From Streptomyces sp. R41 (GTDB lineage: Bacteria; Actinomycetota; Actinomycetes; Streptomycetales; Streptomycetaceae): a stretch of DNA of 64,000 bases. Made by a program: the position numbers and the translations under genes. Position 1 is the first letter of the stretch. Each line of letters begins with the position of its first letter. Positions 52,250 to 63,788 of this stretch are shown here, in pieces. The notes beneath the pieces are model-generated. The model was not told the DNA's origin. It was given only the letters and a program-made list of their open reading frames with translations, and did not search any database. The stretch is from assembly GCF_041053055.1 (NCBI RefSeq), contig NZ_CP163443.1, positions 2,852,001 through 2,916,000 on the forward strand. The letters run 5' to 3'.

Positions 52250-54354
52250 CGCCCGCCGGTCTTCTCGTACGGCAGGACCGCGCGGACCTGCCAGCCGCCC
52301 TCCGGGGCGGGGCCGGCGGTGAGGCTGCCGCCGAGGGCGGTGACGCGTTCGGTGAGGCCGACGAGGCCGAAGCCGCTGCCTGGGAGGCCGGGGAGCGGCT
52401 TGGTGCCGTCGTCGGCGACGCGTACCTCCAGGCCGGTGGGGACGGTGCGCAGGGCGATGCGTACGGCTGTGGCGTCCGCCGCGTGTTTACGGATGTTGGT
52501 GAGGGACTCGCGCACGATGCGGTGGGCGGCGGCCGCGAGGTCGGCGGGGAGGTCCTCGGGCAGGCCCGGTTCGACGTACAGGACGGCGGGCGGGCCGATG
52601 CGCGAGAAGGTGTCGGCGAGTTCGCGGATCTCGCCGAGGCCCGCGATCGGCGCGGTCGGCGCCCGTTCCTCGCGCAGGACGCGCACGAGGCGGCGCATCG
52701 CACCGAGCGCCTCGTCGCCCGCCGCGGCGATCCGCTCGAAGGCGTCGGTGGCCCGTTCGGCGTCGGCCGCGGTGGGGTGTCTTCCCGGGGCACCCTGCGT
52801 CCCGTTGTCGCCGCGCGACGGGCCGGACTCCCGGCCGGAACGGCTTCCCCGGGATTCTCCAGCCGGCTGGGTACCGGTGAACGCGGCGGCGCGGGCCTGG
52901 ACAACCATGCCGGTGACGTAGTGGGCGACCAAGTCGTGGAGCTCCCGGGCGAGTTCGAGACGTTCGGCGGTGCGTACGGCCTCGAGGTCGCGGACGCGCT
53001 GCGCGTTCTGGGCACGCAGCAGCAGCGAGAACGCGGTGACGACGACGGTGAGCACGGCGAACAGGAGAGTGAAGCGGCCCGGGTCCGCGTCCCGCACCGG
53101 TGCCGCCATGCAGGCGACCGCCAGCAGCGGCCCGAGCACGGCGGCGCGGCGCGCGGGCGCGTGCAGCAGGACGCCGGTGAGCAGTACCAGCAGGGCGACG
53201 GCTTCGCCCATCCCCCACACGACCAGCGGCCGGTCGACGATCAGCAGATACAGAGTCACCGCCCAGGACACCCCCACCGCGACCCAGGCCCGCACATCCC
53301 GGGGCACCCTCCCCCACGGCACCGCACACAGACACACCACGATCCCCGACCCCCACACCACGACATGCGGCCCCGTGGGCTGCCGCGCCAGCGCGACCCC
53401 CTCGTACGTCACGAGCAGTATCAACACCCCGGCCAGCACGAACTTGGCAGCCAACGCGACGGCGGGGTGCCGCTGAAGGGAGCGGGCCAAACGGGCGATG
53501 ACGGCGGGGCTGGGGGGCTCGGGGCGGGGTCGCGGGCGGGGTCGGGGGCATAGCCGGGATCGGAGCCCGAAGCGGGACCTGGGCCGGAGCCGGGACCGGA
53601 GCCCGAAGCGGGACTGGGGCCCGGACCGAGACCCGGATCGGGACCTGGACCTAGACCCGGACCGGGACCGGCAGCGGGATCGGGGCCCGGAAGGGGACTG
53701 GGTTTGGGGCCTGGACCAGGACTTGGGTCGGGATCGGGACCGGAGCCGGAGCTGGGATCGCGGCCCTGATGGGCGCCGGAGCCCGGACCGGGGCCGGAAC
53801 CGGAACCCGAGCTGGAAGCGGGGCCCGAGCCCGGACCAGGACCGGCAGCAGGACCGAGGCCCGGAAGGGGACCGGGGTCGGGGCCTGGACCAGGACTTGG
53901 GTCGGGATCGGGACCGGAGCCGGAGCTGGGATCGCGGCCCTGATTGGCGCCGGAGCCCGGACCGGGGCCGGCACCGGAACCCGAGCTGGAACCGGGACCG
54001 GGACCGGGACCGGCAGCAGTACCGGGGCCTGGACCAGGACTTGGGTCGGGATCGGGACCGGAGCCGGAGCTGGAAGCGGGGCCCGAGCCAGAACCGCGAC
54101 CGGGACCCAGATCGGGGCCGGGACCGGAGCTGGGACCGGGACCCGAGCCCGGACCGCAACCCGAAGCGGGACCGCAACCGGAGCCCGGATTCAGGCCGAG
54201 GTTTCCGCCGCTTCGTGCCGGTGCCGGTGTGCCCCCGGGCACCCCGGCACCGGCAGACTCGCTCGCCCCGTCGCCATCCAAAGCCTCGCGCCCGGCAGGC
54301 GCCAGGCCACCCCCGCCGGACCCGGCGCCCGCGCCCGCGTCGGCCCTCGGCCAC
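52246..54354 (-). CDS. Two-component sensor histidine kinase (NarX/DesK type) with repeat-rich N terminus
   Basis: The reliable part is the last 380 residues: about five or six membrane helices ([20 protein letters not shown] onward), a HisKA_3 segment [19 protein letters not shown] with the phospho-His, and an HATPase domain ([28 protein letters not shown]). Upstream the frame continues for about 280 residues as an Arg/Ser-rich translation of a minisatellite to GTG 54354. The only other in-frame starts are TTG codons such as 53490. The true start is therefore unsure. It follows its LuxR-type regulator on the same strand. Confidence 0.75.
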   Translation of the reverse strand: MAEGRRGRGRRVRRGWPGACRARGFGWRRGERVCRCRGARGHTGTGTKRRKPRPESGLRLRSRFGLRSGLGSRSQLRSRPRSGSRSRFWLGPRFQLRLRSRSRPKSWSRPRYCCRSRSRSRFQLGFRCRPRSGLRRQSGPRSQLRLRSRSRPKSWSRPRPRSPSGPRSCCRSWSGLGPRFQLGFRFRPRSGLRRPSGPRSQLRLRSRSRPKSWSRPQTQSPSGPRSRCRSRSGSRSRSRSGSRSGPQSRFGLRSRLRPRSRFGLRSRLCPRPRPRPRPEPPSPAVIARLARSLQRHPAVALAAKFVLAGVLILLVTYEGVALARQPTGPHVVVWGSGIVVCLCAVPWGRVPRDVRAWVAVGVSWAVTLYLLIVDRPLVVWGMGEAVALLVLLTGVLLHAPARRAAVLGPLLAVACMAAPVRDADPGRFTLLFAVLTVVVTAFSLLLRAQNAQRVRDLEAVRTAERLELARELHDLVAHYVTGMVVQARAAAFTGTQPAGESRGSRSGRESGPSRGDNGTQGAPGRHPTAADAERATDAFERIAAAGDEALGAMRRLVRVLREERAPTAPIAGLGEIRELADTFSRIGPPAVLYVEPGLPEDLPADLAAAAHRIVRESLTNIRKHAADATAVRIALRTVPTGLEVRVADDGTKPLPGLPGSGFGLVGLTERVTALGGSLTAGPAPEGGWQVRAVLPYEKTGGR
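53540..54200. repeat. Hexanucleotide-based minisatellite with higher-order copies
   Basis: About 660 bp of imperfect GGGACC/CGGAGC hexamers. A longer block beginning GCCTGGACCAGGACTTGGGT recurs at 53709, 53883 and 54027 (spacing 174 and 144, both multiples of 6). All frames are largely open: minus-strand frames read as Arg-Ser, Gly-Pro-Gly-Ser or Pro-Val repeats. It occupies the stretch between the kinase core and the response regulator. Confidence 0.9.
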
Positions 54355-54418
54355 GCCCCTCCGCCACGGCGTCCGCCCGCTCCGCCGTCTCCTCGTTCCG
54401 CCCCCTCCGCCGCGCCCT

Positions 54419-55075
54419 TCACGAGCCCCGGGCGGTGAGCCCGCTCTCCCAGGCCCACGCCGCGATCTCCACCCGGTTGCGGGCGTCGAGCTTGGACTGG
54501 ACGTGGGTGAGGTGGGTCTTGACGGTGGAGAGGGAGACGGAGAGATCGGTGGCGATCTCGGCGTTGGTGAGGCCGCGGGCGAGGCAGCGGACGACGTCCT
54601 CCTCGCGGCCGGTGAGGGGCTCTCGGGGAACGCGAGGCGGGGTGCGGTTGGCCGATGTCAGTTCGCGCAGGAGCCGTACCGTGATCGCGGGCGAGACGAG
54701 GGAGTCGCCGACGGCCGCGGCCCGCACCGCTTCGACCAGCATGGCGGGGCCGGCGTCCTTCAGGAGGAAGCCACTGGCCCCGCCGTGCAGCGCCGCGAAC
54801 ACGTATTCGTCCAGGTCGAAGGTGGTGCAGATGACGATGCGGGGACGTTCGGCGCCGGTGGCCACAAGGCGCCGGGTCACTTCCAGGCCGTCAAGTCCGG
54901 GCATCCGGATGTCGAGCAGGAGAACGTCCGGATCGTGCGTGGCGACCGACGCGAGCGCCGCCTCGCCGTCCACCACGTCGTCGACGACCTCGATGTCGGA
55001 CTGGCTCTCCAGGATCATGCGGAAGCCGGTGCGGACCATCTCCTGGTCGTCCGCGATGACCACCGTGATCGCCAT
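54419..55075 (-). CDS. LuxR/NarL family response regulator
   Basis: 218 residues. Receiver domain with ITVVIADDQEMVRTGF, phospho-acceptor Asp in VLLLDIRMPGLDGLE and LKDAGP. The C-terminal LuxR HTH is LTGREEDVVRCLARGLTNAE followed by IATDLSVSLSTVKTHLTHV. ATG 55075 begins MAITVVIADD; a TTG at 55093 is less likely. It is paired with the sensor kinase downstream on the same strand. Confidence 0.93.
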   Translation of the reverse strand: MAITVVIADDQEMVRTGFRMILESQSDIEVVDDVVDGEAALASVATHDPDVLLLDIRMPGLDGLEVTRRLVATGAERPRIVICTTFDLDEYVFAALHGGASGFLLKDAGPAMLVEAVRAAAVGDSLVSPAITVRLLRELTSANRTPPRVPREPLTGREEDVVRCLARGLTNAEIATDLSVSLSTVKTHLTHVQSKLDARNRVEIAAWAWESGLTARGS

Positions 55076-55180
55076 GCGCCTGCCTGTCCTCAAGTCTCGT
55101 CCTCAAGTCCCGGAAAGACTTCGGAGAGCCGCCCGAGAGAGCCGAAACACGATCCCGAAACGGCTCCGAAAACAGGGTCC

Positions 55181-55230
55181 GGGGACCCGGGAACGGGACC
55201 CGGGAACGGGACCCGGGAGCGGACCCGAAA
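55181..55230. repeat. 13-bp tandem repeat upstream of the response regulator
   Basis: GGGACCCGGGAAC-type units occur three and a half times between the trypsin stop and the regulator start. This gap (55076-55328) holds no gene; the region around 55130-55180 contains related CCGAAA-rich sequence. Confidence 0.8.
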
Positions 55231-55328
55231 CGCGCTCTCCCCTCCATGGGACCGGCGCAGCGGGGCGCCCGCAACCGGGGGTCACGGGCGCCCACACCGT
55301 CAGGCGTACGAGGCGACGGCCTCGGATC

Positions 55329-57228
<1,900 letters not shown>

Positions 57229-57230
57229 GG

Positions 57231-57265
57231 GGTGAGGTGTGAGAGGTGAGGTGTAAGAGGTGAGA
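57231..57265. repeat. 14-bp tandem repeat right after a stop codon
   Basis: GGTGAGGTGTGAGA (57231), GGTGAGGTGTAAGA (57245) and a partial GGTGAGA (57259) begin 2 bp after the TAA of the metallopeptidase-like gene. Confidence 0.9.
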
Positions 57266-57320
57266 CAGAACACCCCAAAAGCCTTTGCCTCGCGCGTCCT
57301 TCGCGAGCGAGGGTCGAAGG

Positions 57321-58052
57321 ATGAGCACGAACGACCCTCCGGCGCACCTCTTCACCGCTGTGTACGAGGGTGACGAGGACGCGGTCGTACGGCTGCTGCG
57401 CTCCGGCGTGAGCCCGGAGGCGGTGGACGAGGACGGCCAGACGGCGCTGTACCTGGCCGCGGTGAGCGATCAACCCGGCATCGTACGACTGCTGTTGGCG
57501 GCCGGCGCCGCCCCCGACCGGCTCAGCCAGGGTACGGACGCTCCGCTGTGCGGTGCGGCCTGCGGCGGCCACACGGCGGTCGTGCGCGCGCTGCTCGCGG
57601 CCGGGGCCGGCCCCGACACGGTGGAGGCGTTCGGCTTCACGGCCCTGACGTGGGCGCTGCGGCGGGGGCACACCGCCGTGGCGGAGGCCCTCCTCGCGGC
57701 CGGGGCGGACCCGAACCGGCCCGGCCCGACCGGCGAGCCGCCGCTCGTGGCGGCCGCGCACCGTGGCTCGCCGGGCTGCGTGAGAGTCCTGCTCGCGCAC
57801 GGAGCAGGGGCGAGGACCGAGGCTCTCGTCGAAGCCCGCCGGTGGCTTTCCCTGAACGTGGAGGCCGAACTCCGCGCGAGCTTGGCCCGGACCCACGGCC
57901 CCGGGCACCCGTCCGTCACCCACCGCTATCCGGACGCCGACGGCATCACCGTCGAGGTCCAACTCCTCGACGCCGAGGGGCACCCGTTCGCCGCCGACGA
58001 CCAGGAGACGGGGCACGCCGAGATAGCGGCGCTCCTGGAGGCGGCTCCCTGA
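57321..58052 (+). CDS. Ankyrin-repeat protein
   Basis: 243 residues. Four to five ankyrin repeats occupy residues about 8-165 (LFTAVYEGDEDAVVRLLRSG, GQTALYLAAVSDQPGIVRLL, GFTALTWALRRGHTAVAEAL). The last 75 residues are not ankyrin and include a QLLDAEGHPFAADDQETGHA stretch. It is a protein-interaction module with no catalytic motif. ATG 57321 follows GAGGG at 7 nt. Same strand as the metallopeptidase-like gene, 92 bp away. Confidence 0.88.
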   Translation: MSTNDPPAHLFTAVYEGDEDAVVRLLRSGVSPEAVDEDGQTALYLAAVSDQPGIVRLLLAAGAAPDRLSQGTDAPLCGAACGGHTAVVRALLAAGAGPDTVEAFGFTALTWALRRGHTAVAEALLAAGADPNRPGPTGEPPLVAAAHRGSPGCVRVLLAHGAGARTEALVEARRWLSLNVEAELRASLARTHGPGHPSVTHRYPDADGITVEVQLLDAEGHPFAADDQETGHAEIAALLEAAP

Positions 58053-58180
58053 GCCGGGGCCGCTCACGGATTTTTTCGCCCCCGCCGCCCCTGCCCATTC
58101 CCGTCACTTGGGGGCTCCGCCCCCAAACCCCCGCCAAGGGGCTGTGCCCCCTGGCCCCCCATCGGCCTTGACGGCCCCGT

Positions 58181-58226
58181 CCTCAAACGCCGGACGGGCT
58201 GACAACAGCCCGTCCGGCGTTTGAGG
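58181..58226. terminator. Bidirectional hairpin in a dispersed repeat block
   Basis: A 20-bp perfect stem (58181-58200 with 58207-58226; arm CCTCAAACGCCGGACGGGCT) with loop GACAAC. It is flanked by GGGGGCTCCGCCCCC (about 58110) and GGGGGCGGAGCCCC (about 58238), a composite element common between Streptomyces genes. It separates the convergent ankyrin and MFS genes; 58053-58303 has no gene. Confidence 0.85.
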
Positions 58227-58303
58227 AGCGGGGGTCTGGGGGCGGAGCCCCAGGGATGGGCGGGTAGGGCGGATGGGGCGAAAACCCCATCCGCCCTCAC
58301 CGT

Positions 58304-59746
58304 TCACCCCTGATGCCCAGTCACCGCCCGCCCCGGCAATGCCACACACAGCCCCGCGCAGAGCACGAACCCACCCATCACCCAAGGCATCGCCGAGGTC
58401 AGCGCCCCCGTCAGCCCACCCGACGCATGCCCGAAGAAAACGCTCCCGATCACCGCGGCCCCCACCGCCCCGCCGAACTGCTGAGCCGTGGAAAAGATCC
58501 CGGACGCCCCACCCGCAAGCTCAGCGGGCACCGCGGACAGCACCACATTCACCAGCGGAACCACCAGGAACCCCAGCCCAGCCCCCGCAAGCACCAGCCC
58601 CGGTACCAAGGGCCACGCCCCGGTGTGCGCGGCGGAGGAGTCCTCGACCGCCGCCCAGATCCACCCGAAACCCCCGGCCATCAGAAGCGCCCCCGCCCCC
58701 AGCACCAGCCGCCCGAACCGCACGGCCAGCCCGTCCGCCGCGGGCGCGGTGAGGAAGCCGCCGACCGAGAAGGCCACGGTCAGCACGCCCGCCTGGGTCG
58801 GCGTGTAGCCCTCACTGCCCTGCAGCCAGATCGCGAAGATCAGGAAGAAGCCCTGCATCCCGACGGAGAAGATGAGTTGGACGAGGACACCCACGGAGAA
58901 CGCGGGGAGCCGGAAGGCACGGGAGGGCAGCAGCGGCACCGTCACCGACCCGCGTCGACGGGCCTCGTACACCCCGAGCCCACCCACCGCGAGCACCCCA
59001 CCGGCGAGGCAGATCCATCCCCACAGCGGCCACCCGTTGCCGCGCCCCTGCACCAGCGGAAGCACGATCGCGACGAGCCCGCCGGCGAGGAGCACGCTGC
59101 CGAGCGCGTCGGGCCGCCGGGCGGACCGCTCACGCGTGGCCGGGACGAGGACGAGTCCCGCCACGAACGTGCCGACGGCGACCGGTATGTTCACCAGGAA
59201 CACGGACCGCCAGCCCCAGCCGAACAGATCCGCGTCGGTGAGCACGCCGCCGAGCAGCAGCCCGACCGCGGAGGCGAAGCCGGCGACGGCGCCGTACATC
59301 CCGAAGGCTGCGCCGCGCTCCTTGCCCTGGAAGAGCGTGCGGAACGAGCCGAGCACCTGCGGCATCAGCACCGCCGCCATCACGCCCTGCACGGCCCGCG
59401 CGGCGATCAGCTGTCCCGGGGACTGGGCGATCCCGCACCCGAGACTCGCGAGCCCGAAGCCTGCCGTGCCGACGAGGAAGAGGAAGCGGCGCCCGAATCG
59501 GTCCCCGAGGTGCCCGGAGATGATCAGGGTCGCGGCGAAGCCCAGCAGATACGCGGAGACCAGCCACTGCAGCGCGCTCTGCGAGGCGTGCAGGTCACGG
59601 CCCATGGACGGGATCGCGACGTTCACGATCGTCACGTCCAGCAGGTCCATCAGCGCCGCGATCATCATCACGACGGCGGCGGCCCAGCGGCGCGGATACG
59701 GCTCCGTGAGGGGTGAGGGGGGTGCTGCTGTGAGGCTCGTGGACAT
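58304..59746 (-). CDS. MFS drug efflux transporter (DHA2, EmrB/QacA type)
   Basis: 480 residues with about 14 membrane helices. MIAALMDLLDVTIVNVAIPS (motif D1), LVSAYLLGFAATLIISGHLGDR with GRR (motif A), and RAVQGVMAAVLMPQ (motif B, motif C region following) are DHA2 signatures of proton-coupled multidrug exporters. ATG 59746 follows GGGAG at 5 nt. It is divergent from a MarR gene and preceded by a 15-bp repeat array and operator-like inverted repeats, so repression by that MarR protein is likely. Confidence 0.93.
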   Translation of the reverse strand: MSTSLTAAPPSPLTEPYPRRWAAAVVMMIAALMDLLDVTIVNVAIPSMGRDLHASQSALQWLVSAYLLGFAATLIISGHLGDRFGRRFLFLVGTAGFGLASLGCGIAQSPGQLIAARAVQGVMAAVLMPQVLGSFRTLFQGKERGAAFGMYGAVAGFASAVGLLLGGVLTDADLFGWGWRSVFLVNIPVAVGTFVAGLVLVPATRERSARRPDALGSVLLAGGLVAIVLPLVQGRGNGWPLWGWICLAGGVLAVGGLGVYEARRRGSVTVPLLPSRAFRLPAFSVGVLVQLIFSVGMQGFFLIFAIWLQGSEGYTPTQAGVLTVAFSVGGFLTAPAADGLAVRFGRLVLGAGALLMAGGFGWIWAAVEDSSAAHTGAWPLVPGLVLAGAGLGFLVVPLVNVVLSAVPAELAGGASGIFSTAQQFGGAVGAAVIGSVFFGHASGGLTGALTSAMPWVMGGFVLCAGLCVALPGRAVTGHQG

Positions 59747-59764
59747 GGCGTCTCCCGTTGCTCC

Positions 59765-59854
59765 GGATTCGTCGCGCTCGGATTCGTCGAGCTCGGATTC
59801 GTCGAGCTCGGATTCATCGCGCTCGGATCGATTGCGCTCGGATTTATTTCGTTC
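59765..59854. repeat. Six 15-bp tandem units in the MFS leader
   Basis: GGATTCGTCGAGCTC-type units at 59765, 59780, 59795, 59810, 59825 and 59840; the last (GGATTTATTTCGTTC) runs into operator 1. On the minus strand they lie in the probable MFS mRNA leader and create an upstream ATG (near 59815) opening a frame that overlaps the MFS start. Confidence 0.9.
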
Positions 59855-59931
59855 GGACTAACGAAAGACTTGCATCGACACTGCCGTGATCGCAAGTCCT
59901 TAGTTCGTCCGAACGAAATATTTGTTAGCCT
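59845..59931. promoter_or_regulatory. MarR operators in the divergent MFS/marR region
   Basis: Operator 1 is TATTTCGTTCGGACTAAC (59845-59862), which continues with GAAA to give TTTCGTT/AACGAAA symmetry. Operator 2, on the opposite strand, is TATTTCGTTCGGACGAAC (59920-59903). Between them GACTTGC (59868-59874) and GCAAGTC (59892-59898) mirror each other, so the 75 bp form one large imperfect palindrome. TAGCCT at 59926-59931 is a possible -10 for marR placing the start at or next to its ATG (leaderless). Confidence 0.75.
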
Positions 59932-59937
59932 GAACCC

Positions 59938-60444
59938 ATGAGCAGCGCAGACAAGGACGCCACGGGCGACAGGGGCGACGGAGCCGCCGACGACAGGCGG
60001 GCCAAGACGCTGGACCAGCTCATGACGGTGGGCCGCGAGCACAGTGGCGTCACGGTGATGTTCCATTCGGCGGTCGCTGCCATGCAGGGCCTGAGCGCCA
60101 CCGAGAGCAAGACCCTCGACCTGCTCCAGCGGTACGGATCGCTGACTGCGAAGGACCTGGCCGAACGCACGGGCCTGGCTCCCGCGTCCGTCACCGGACT
60201 GGTCGACCGTCTGGAGGGCAAGGGCTTCGCCCGCAGGGTCAAGCACCCGACCGACAAGCGCCGGGTGCTCGTCGAGTTGAACGAGGAGAAGATCGCCGAG
60301 CTGGCCGTGTTCTTCGACGACTGGGCGCGCGATGTCATCGAGGCCTGCGAGGAGTTCAGCACGGAGGAGCTGGAGACGGTGATCCGCTTCCTGTCCGTCA
60401 TGTCCGACCAGCAGCGGAAGGCCGCCGCCCGTCTCTCCCGCTAG
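59938..60444 (+). CDS. MarR family transcriptional regulator
   Basis: 168 residues. The winged helix (about 60-125) reads SLTAKDLAERTGLAPASVTG, then LVDRLEGKGFARRVKHPTDK and RRVLVEL. Flanking helices form the dimer. No ribosome site precedes ATG 59938, consistent with leaderless translation. It probably represses itself and the divergent MFS exporter through the two inverted operators and is released by an exported drug-like ligand. Confidence 0.93.
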   Translation: MSSADKDATGDRGDGAADDRRAKTLDQLMTVGREHSGVTVMFHSAVAAMQGLSATESKTLDLLQRYGSLTAKDLAERTGLAPASVTGLVDRLEGKGFARRVKHPTDKRRVLVELNEEKIAELAVFFDDWARDVIEACEEFSTEELETVIRFLSVMSDQQRKAAARLSR

Positions 60445-60633
60445 ACAGGCAACGGCCTTCCGGCCCCCGTACCCCCGGTATCCCCCGTACCCACCGGGGT
60501 TCCGCGGACGCCACGCTCCACCGCCGAGAACGCGCCGCCCGCGGGGCTTTCCCACGCGGTTCAACCGACGGTACGGGCAGGCGGGTCCGGGCGCCCCGGG
60601 ATGCGCCCCGGGGAAATCCCCAGGGCCGAGAGC

Positions 60634-63425
60634 TCATTGCCTGGCTCGCGGCTCGTCCGTCAGCACCGCCGCGAGACGGGTGCGTGAGTCGACGCCGAGC
60701 TTGGGGAAGATCCGCCCGAGGTGGTACTCGACCGTCTTGACGCTGATGACGAGTTCGCGCGCCACCTGCCGGTTGGTCAGACCGGAGCACACCAGACGGG
60801 CGACGGCCAGCTCCTGCGGGGTGAGCAGGTTCGCGCCGCGCATCCTCGGCTCCCGCTCGGCCGGGCGCAGCCCGCACGCGGCCAACTCCCGCTCACAGCG
60901 CGCCAGATCGGGCGCCGCGTCCAGCCGTACGAGGAGGTCGCGGGCGCGCTGCAACTGCTCCCCCGCCCGGCTGCGCTTGCCAGTGCGGCGCAGGAAGCCG
61001 CCATACGCGAGGTGCAGCAGCGCGCGGTCGAAGGGCGCCTCTACGTGGGCGGCGTGCTTGAGGGCGGAGCGGAAGGCGCGCTCGGCGGTGGCGGTGTCGC
61101 CGCGCGCGGCCTCCAGCGTGCCGCGGGCGCGGGCGGCGGCGAGCAGTGCCCCGTGATGTCCGCGCTGGGTGGCCAGTACCTCGTACGGAGCGAGGACCTG
61201 GGCGGCACGCTTCTCCTCGCCGAGTGCGGACCATGCGTCGGCGAGCAGGTCGGCCCAGGACACGGTTCCGGGCTCCTCGAAGTCGCCGCGCGGGCCAAGG
61301 CCGAGGAGCGGCTCCAGGGCCACGACCACATCTTCCGGATGCCCTTGGGCGCGGGCGAGGCAGCCCTCGGCGAGCGCGGCCCACAGGGCCGGGTTCACGT
61401 GGTCCCCCCTGGCGTATTCGCGGGCCACGCGCGCGTGGGCCTGCGCCTTGCCGAACGCGCCGCGCGCGGAGTGCACTTGGGTCGCGAGCATCCGGCAGAA
61501 CAGGGCGATGTGCGGCTGGTCGGTGTCGGCGGCGAGCGAGAGCGCCAGGTCGCTGTGGACGATCGCGTCGTCCCAGCGGCCCGCGCGGTACTCGGCCGAG
61601 GCGAGCGCGGTCGCGGCGACCACCCGGAAGGAGGCCGCGCGTCCGTGGCACGCGCCGAAGACCCCGCTCAAGTCCCGTACGGCACCGGTGAGATCGCCGG
61701 TGAACTCGCGCAGGCTCCCACGGCCGAGCAGCTCCTCCAGCTGGGCGGGGGACGCGAGCGCCGGGTCGGGCAGCGGACCGAGCGCGGCCAGCGCCTGTGA
61801 TGCGTGCCCGCTCATCGCCAGGCCGGTGAGCCGCAGGAACCGGATCATGTCGGTGGCGGTGTCGTCCGGTGCGAGCCGCAGCGCGAGGTCCGCCCACGCG
61901 GCCATCTCCGTGCCGTGCGACATGCTGCCGTGCAGCGCCGCGAACTGCCCCGCGATCCGAGCGCCCAGCACCGGCTCCGCCTCCGGATCGCAGCGCTGCC
62001 AGGCATCGGTGAGCAGCGCCTTCGCCCTGTCGAGGTCGAAGAGGCTCAGCCGCCCCAGCAGATAACTGCGCCAGCCACCGGGCGCGAACCGCCCGATCCG
62101 CCGGGCCACCTCCCCCACATCGGGCACATCCCCCGCCAGCAGCCCGCACTCGACGGCTTCCAGCGTGCACCGCTCATACGTCGCCGTGTCCGTGCTCAGC
62201 CGCGCCGCGGCGGCCAGCTGCCCCGCCGCGTCGGCCCAGGTCCCCTCGGCGGCGAACCTCCGTCCCAGCGCGGCCAGTTCGGCCGACAGTGCGGCGTCGG
62301 GTCCGGCCACCGCGAGCGCCCGGTGCCGCAGCCGCTGCGCCTCGCCCGTGACCACGCCGGCGGCCCGCAGATGCAGCGCGGCCCGCCGCGAGGGCCCGAG
62401 CTGGTGATACACGGCGGCATGCACGAGCGGATGCGGAAACCCGATGACGGGTCGCCCGGGCACCTCCATGAGCAGCCCCGCCCGTACGGCTTCGTCGAGG
62501 CCGCCGAGCGGATCCGCGCGCCCTGGGTGGGCGGCTTCCGCCTCCCCCGCTGCAACCTCCGCCGCGTCCGCCGGTGTGCACTGTGTGCCGAGTACCGCCG
62601 CCGCGCACACCAGGGCCTCGGCCGGCGGGCCGCACGCGGCGAGGCGGGCGAGCACGAGGGCCGTGAAGGACTTCGGTGCGGGCGGCGCGACGTCGGTCTC
62701 GGCCAGCGCGTCCAGCAGCGCGGATCCCTCCTGTTCCAGCAGGGCCCGTACGTGCAGGGGGTTGCCGCCGGTGTGCGCGTGGAGGCGTACGGCGGCCCGG
62801 GCGGTCAGCCCCGGGACGCCCAACTCTCCGCTCAACTCGCACAGTTCGGCGGGCCCGAGTCCGTCGAGCCGGACCCGTACCGCGTCATCGCCGGTGAAAA
62901 GCCGCCGGGGCCCCGCCGGCAGCCGGGGATCACCGCCATCCCTTACGACCACGAGTACCAGCACCCGATCGGCCCGCAGCCGCCGGACGGCGAAGGCGAG
63001 AGCCTGGAGGGAGGGGTGGTCGGCCCATTGGGCGTCGTCCACCACGACGACGACTGGTTCGCCGGACTCGGCCGGGGGCTTCGGGGCCGGGGTCTGCGCC
63101 TCGTCCAAGGCCTCCAGCAGCTCCGTACCGGCCGCGGGTGCGTCCGCCCAGCGGGCCCTCGTGCCCAGGAGCTGTTCCAGGACGCCGAAGGCGAGTCCCG
63201 ACTCCGCCTCCTCGCCGGCGGCGTGCAGGACGTGGCCGGCGTCGCGCAGGAAGTGGCGTACGAGGGCGGTCTTGCCGATGCCCGCCGGGCCTTCGACGAG
63301 AACGCGTTGGGGGCGACCGGCGCGGGCCCGTTCGCGGGCGGAGGTCAGCAGCGCGAGGCTGTCCGCGCGGCCGACGAACTCACCGGCCGAATCACCGCCC
63401 GGCTCCGGTCGAGCGAAGGGCCCAT
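60634..63425 (-). CDS. LuxR family ATP-binding (LAL/MalT-like) regulator, probable N-terminal frameshift
   Basis: The long frame ends with a LuxR HTH (LTPQELAVARLVCSGLTNRQ, VARELVISVKTVEYHLGRIF) after a TPR-like middle. The AAA region has Walker B VVVVVDDAQWADHPSLQA. The Walker A GPAGIGKT is encoded in the same frame at 63268-63291, but from there up to an in-frame stop at 63442-63444 there is no ATG, GTG or TTG; the first start is TTG 63108, past Walker A. ATG 63425 (MGPSLDR) is in another frame that soon stops. A one-base indel between about 63360 and 63425 would restore a normal protein of about 930 residues. Confidence 0.75.
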
Positions 63426-63788
63426 CAGTGTCCGCCTCGGCTCACCTCCCCGGCCCCCGTGCCCGCGTCCTCCTCAACCCCGCCCCTGCTGTCATCCCCT
63501 CCGGTACTAGGCACCCGGTGCTGGGGGCTCTGCCCGCCCGTCCCGCCTGGGGGTCCCCCAGGCCCTTCAGGCAATGGGGGCGGGACGACTGCACAGAGCG
63601 GTAGGCCTCAGAGGGCGCCCGCCTCCCACGACGCGCCGGCCACGGTCACCCGACCGTCACCGGCGACCCCCGCGTCACCGACGCCCCACCCCTGAGGGCG
63701 TCCTCTTACCCGCCCTCTGCGGGCATCCTCCCCAGCCTGGGCTGCGCGGTCCAGGGCCCGAACTCCTGGATGTCGTACGCCGATCGCA
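63426..63788. other. Intergenic region without a supported gene
   Basis: This 363-bp stretch between the LAL regulator and the SDR gene (both minus strand) contains a small hairpin GCCTGGGG (63545-63552)/CCCCAGGC (63556-63563) of the dispersed streptomycete type and GC-rich sequence. No reading frame with a credible start and composition was found. Confidence 0.6.

Noticed and set aside
63600..63788. Possible short coding remnant on the minus strand (GDGRVTVAGASWEAGAL)
   Set aside because: It looks protein-like over about 30 residues but has no start and upstream composition is typical of shadow frames.
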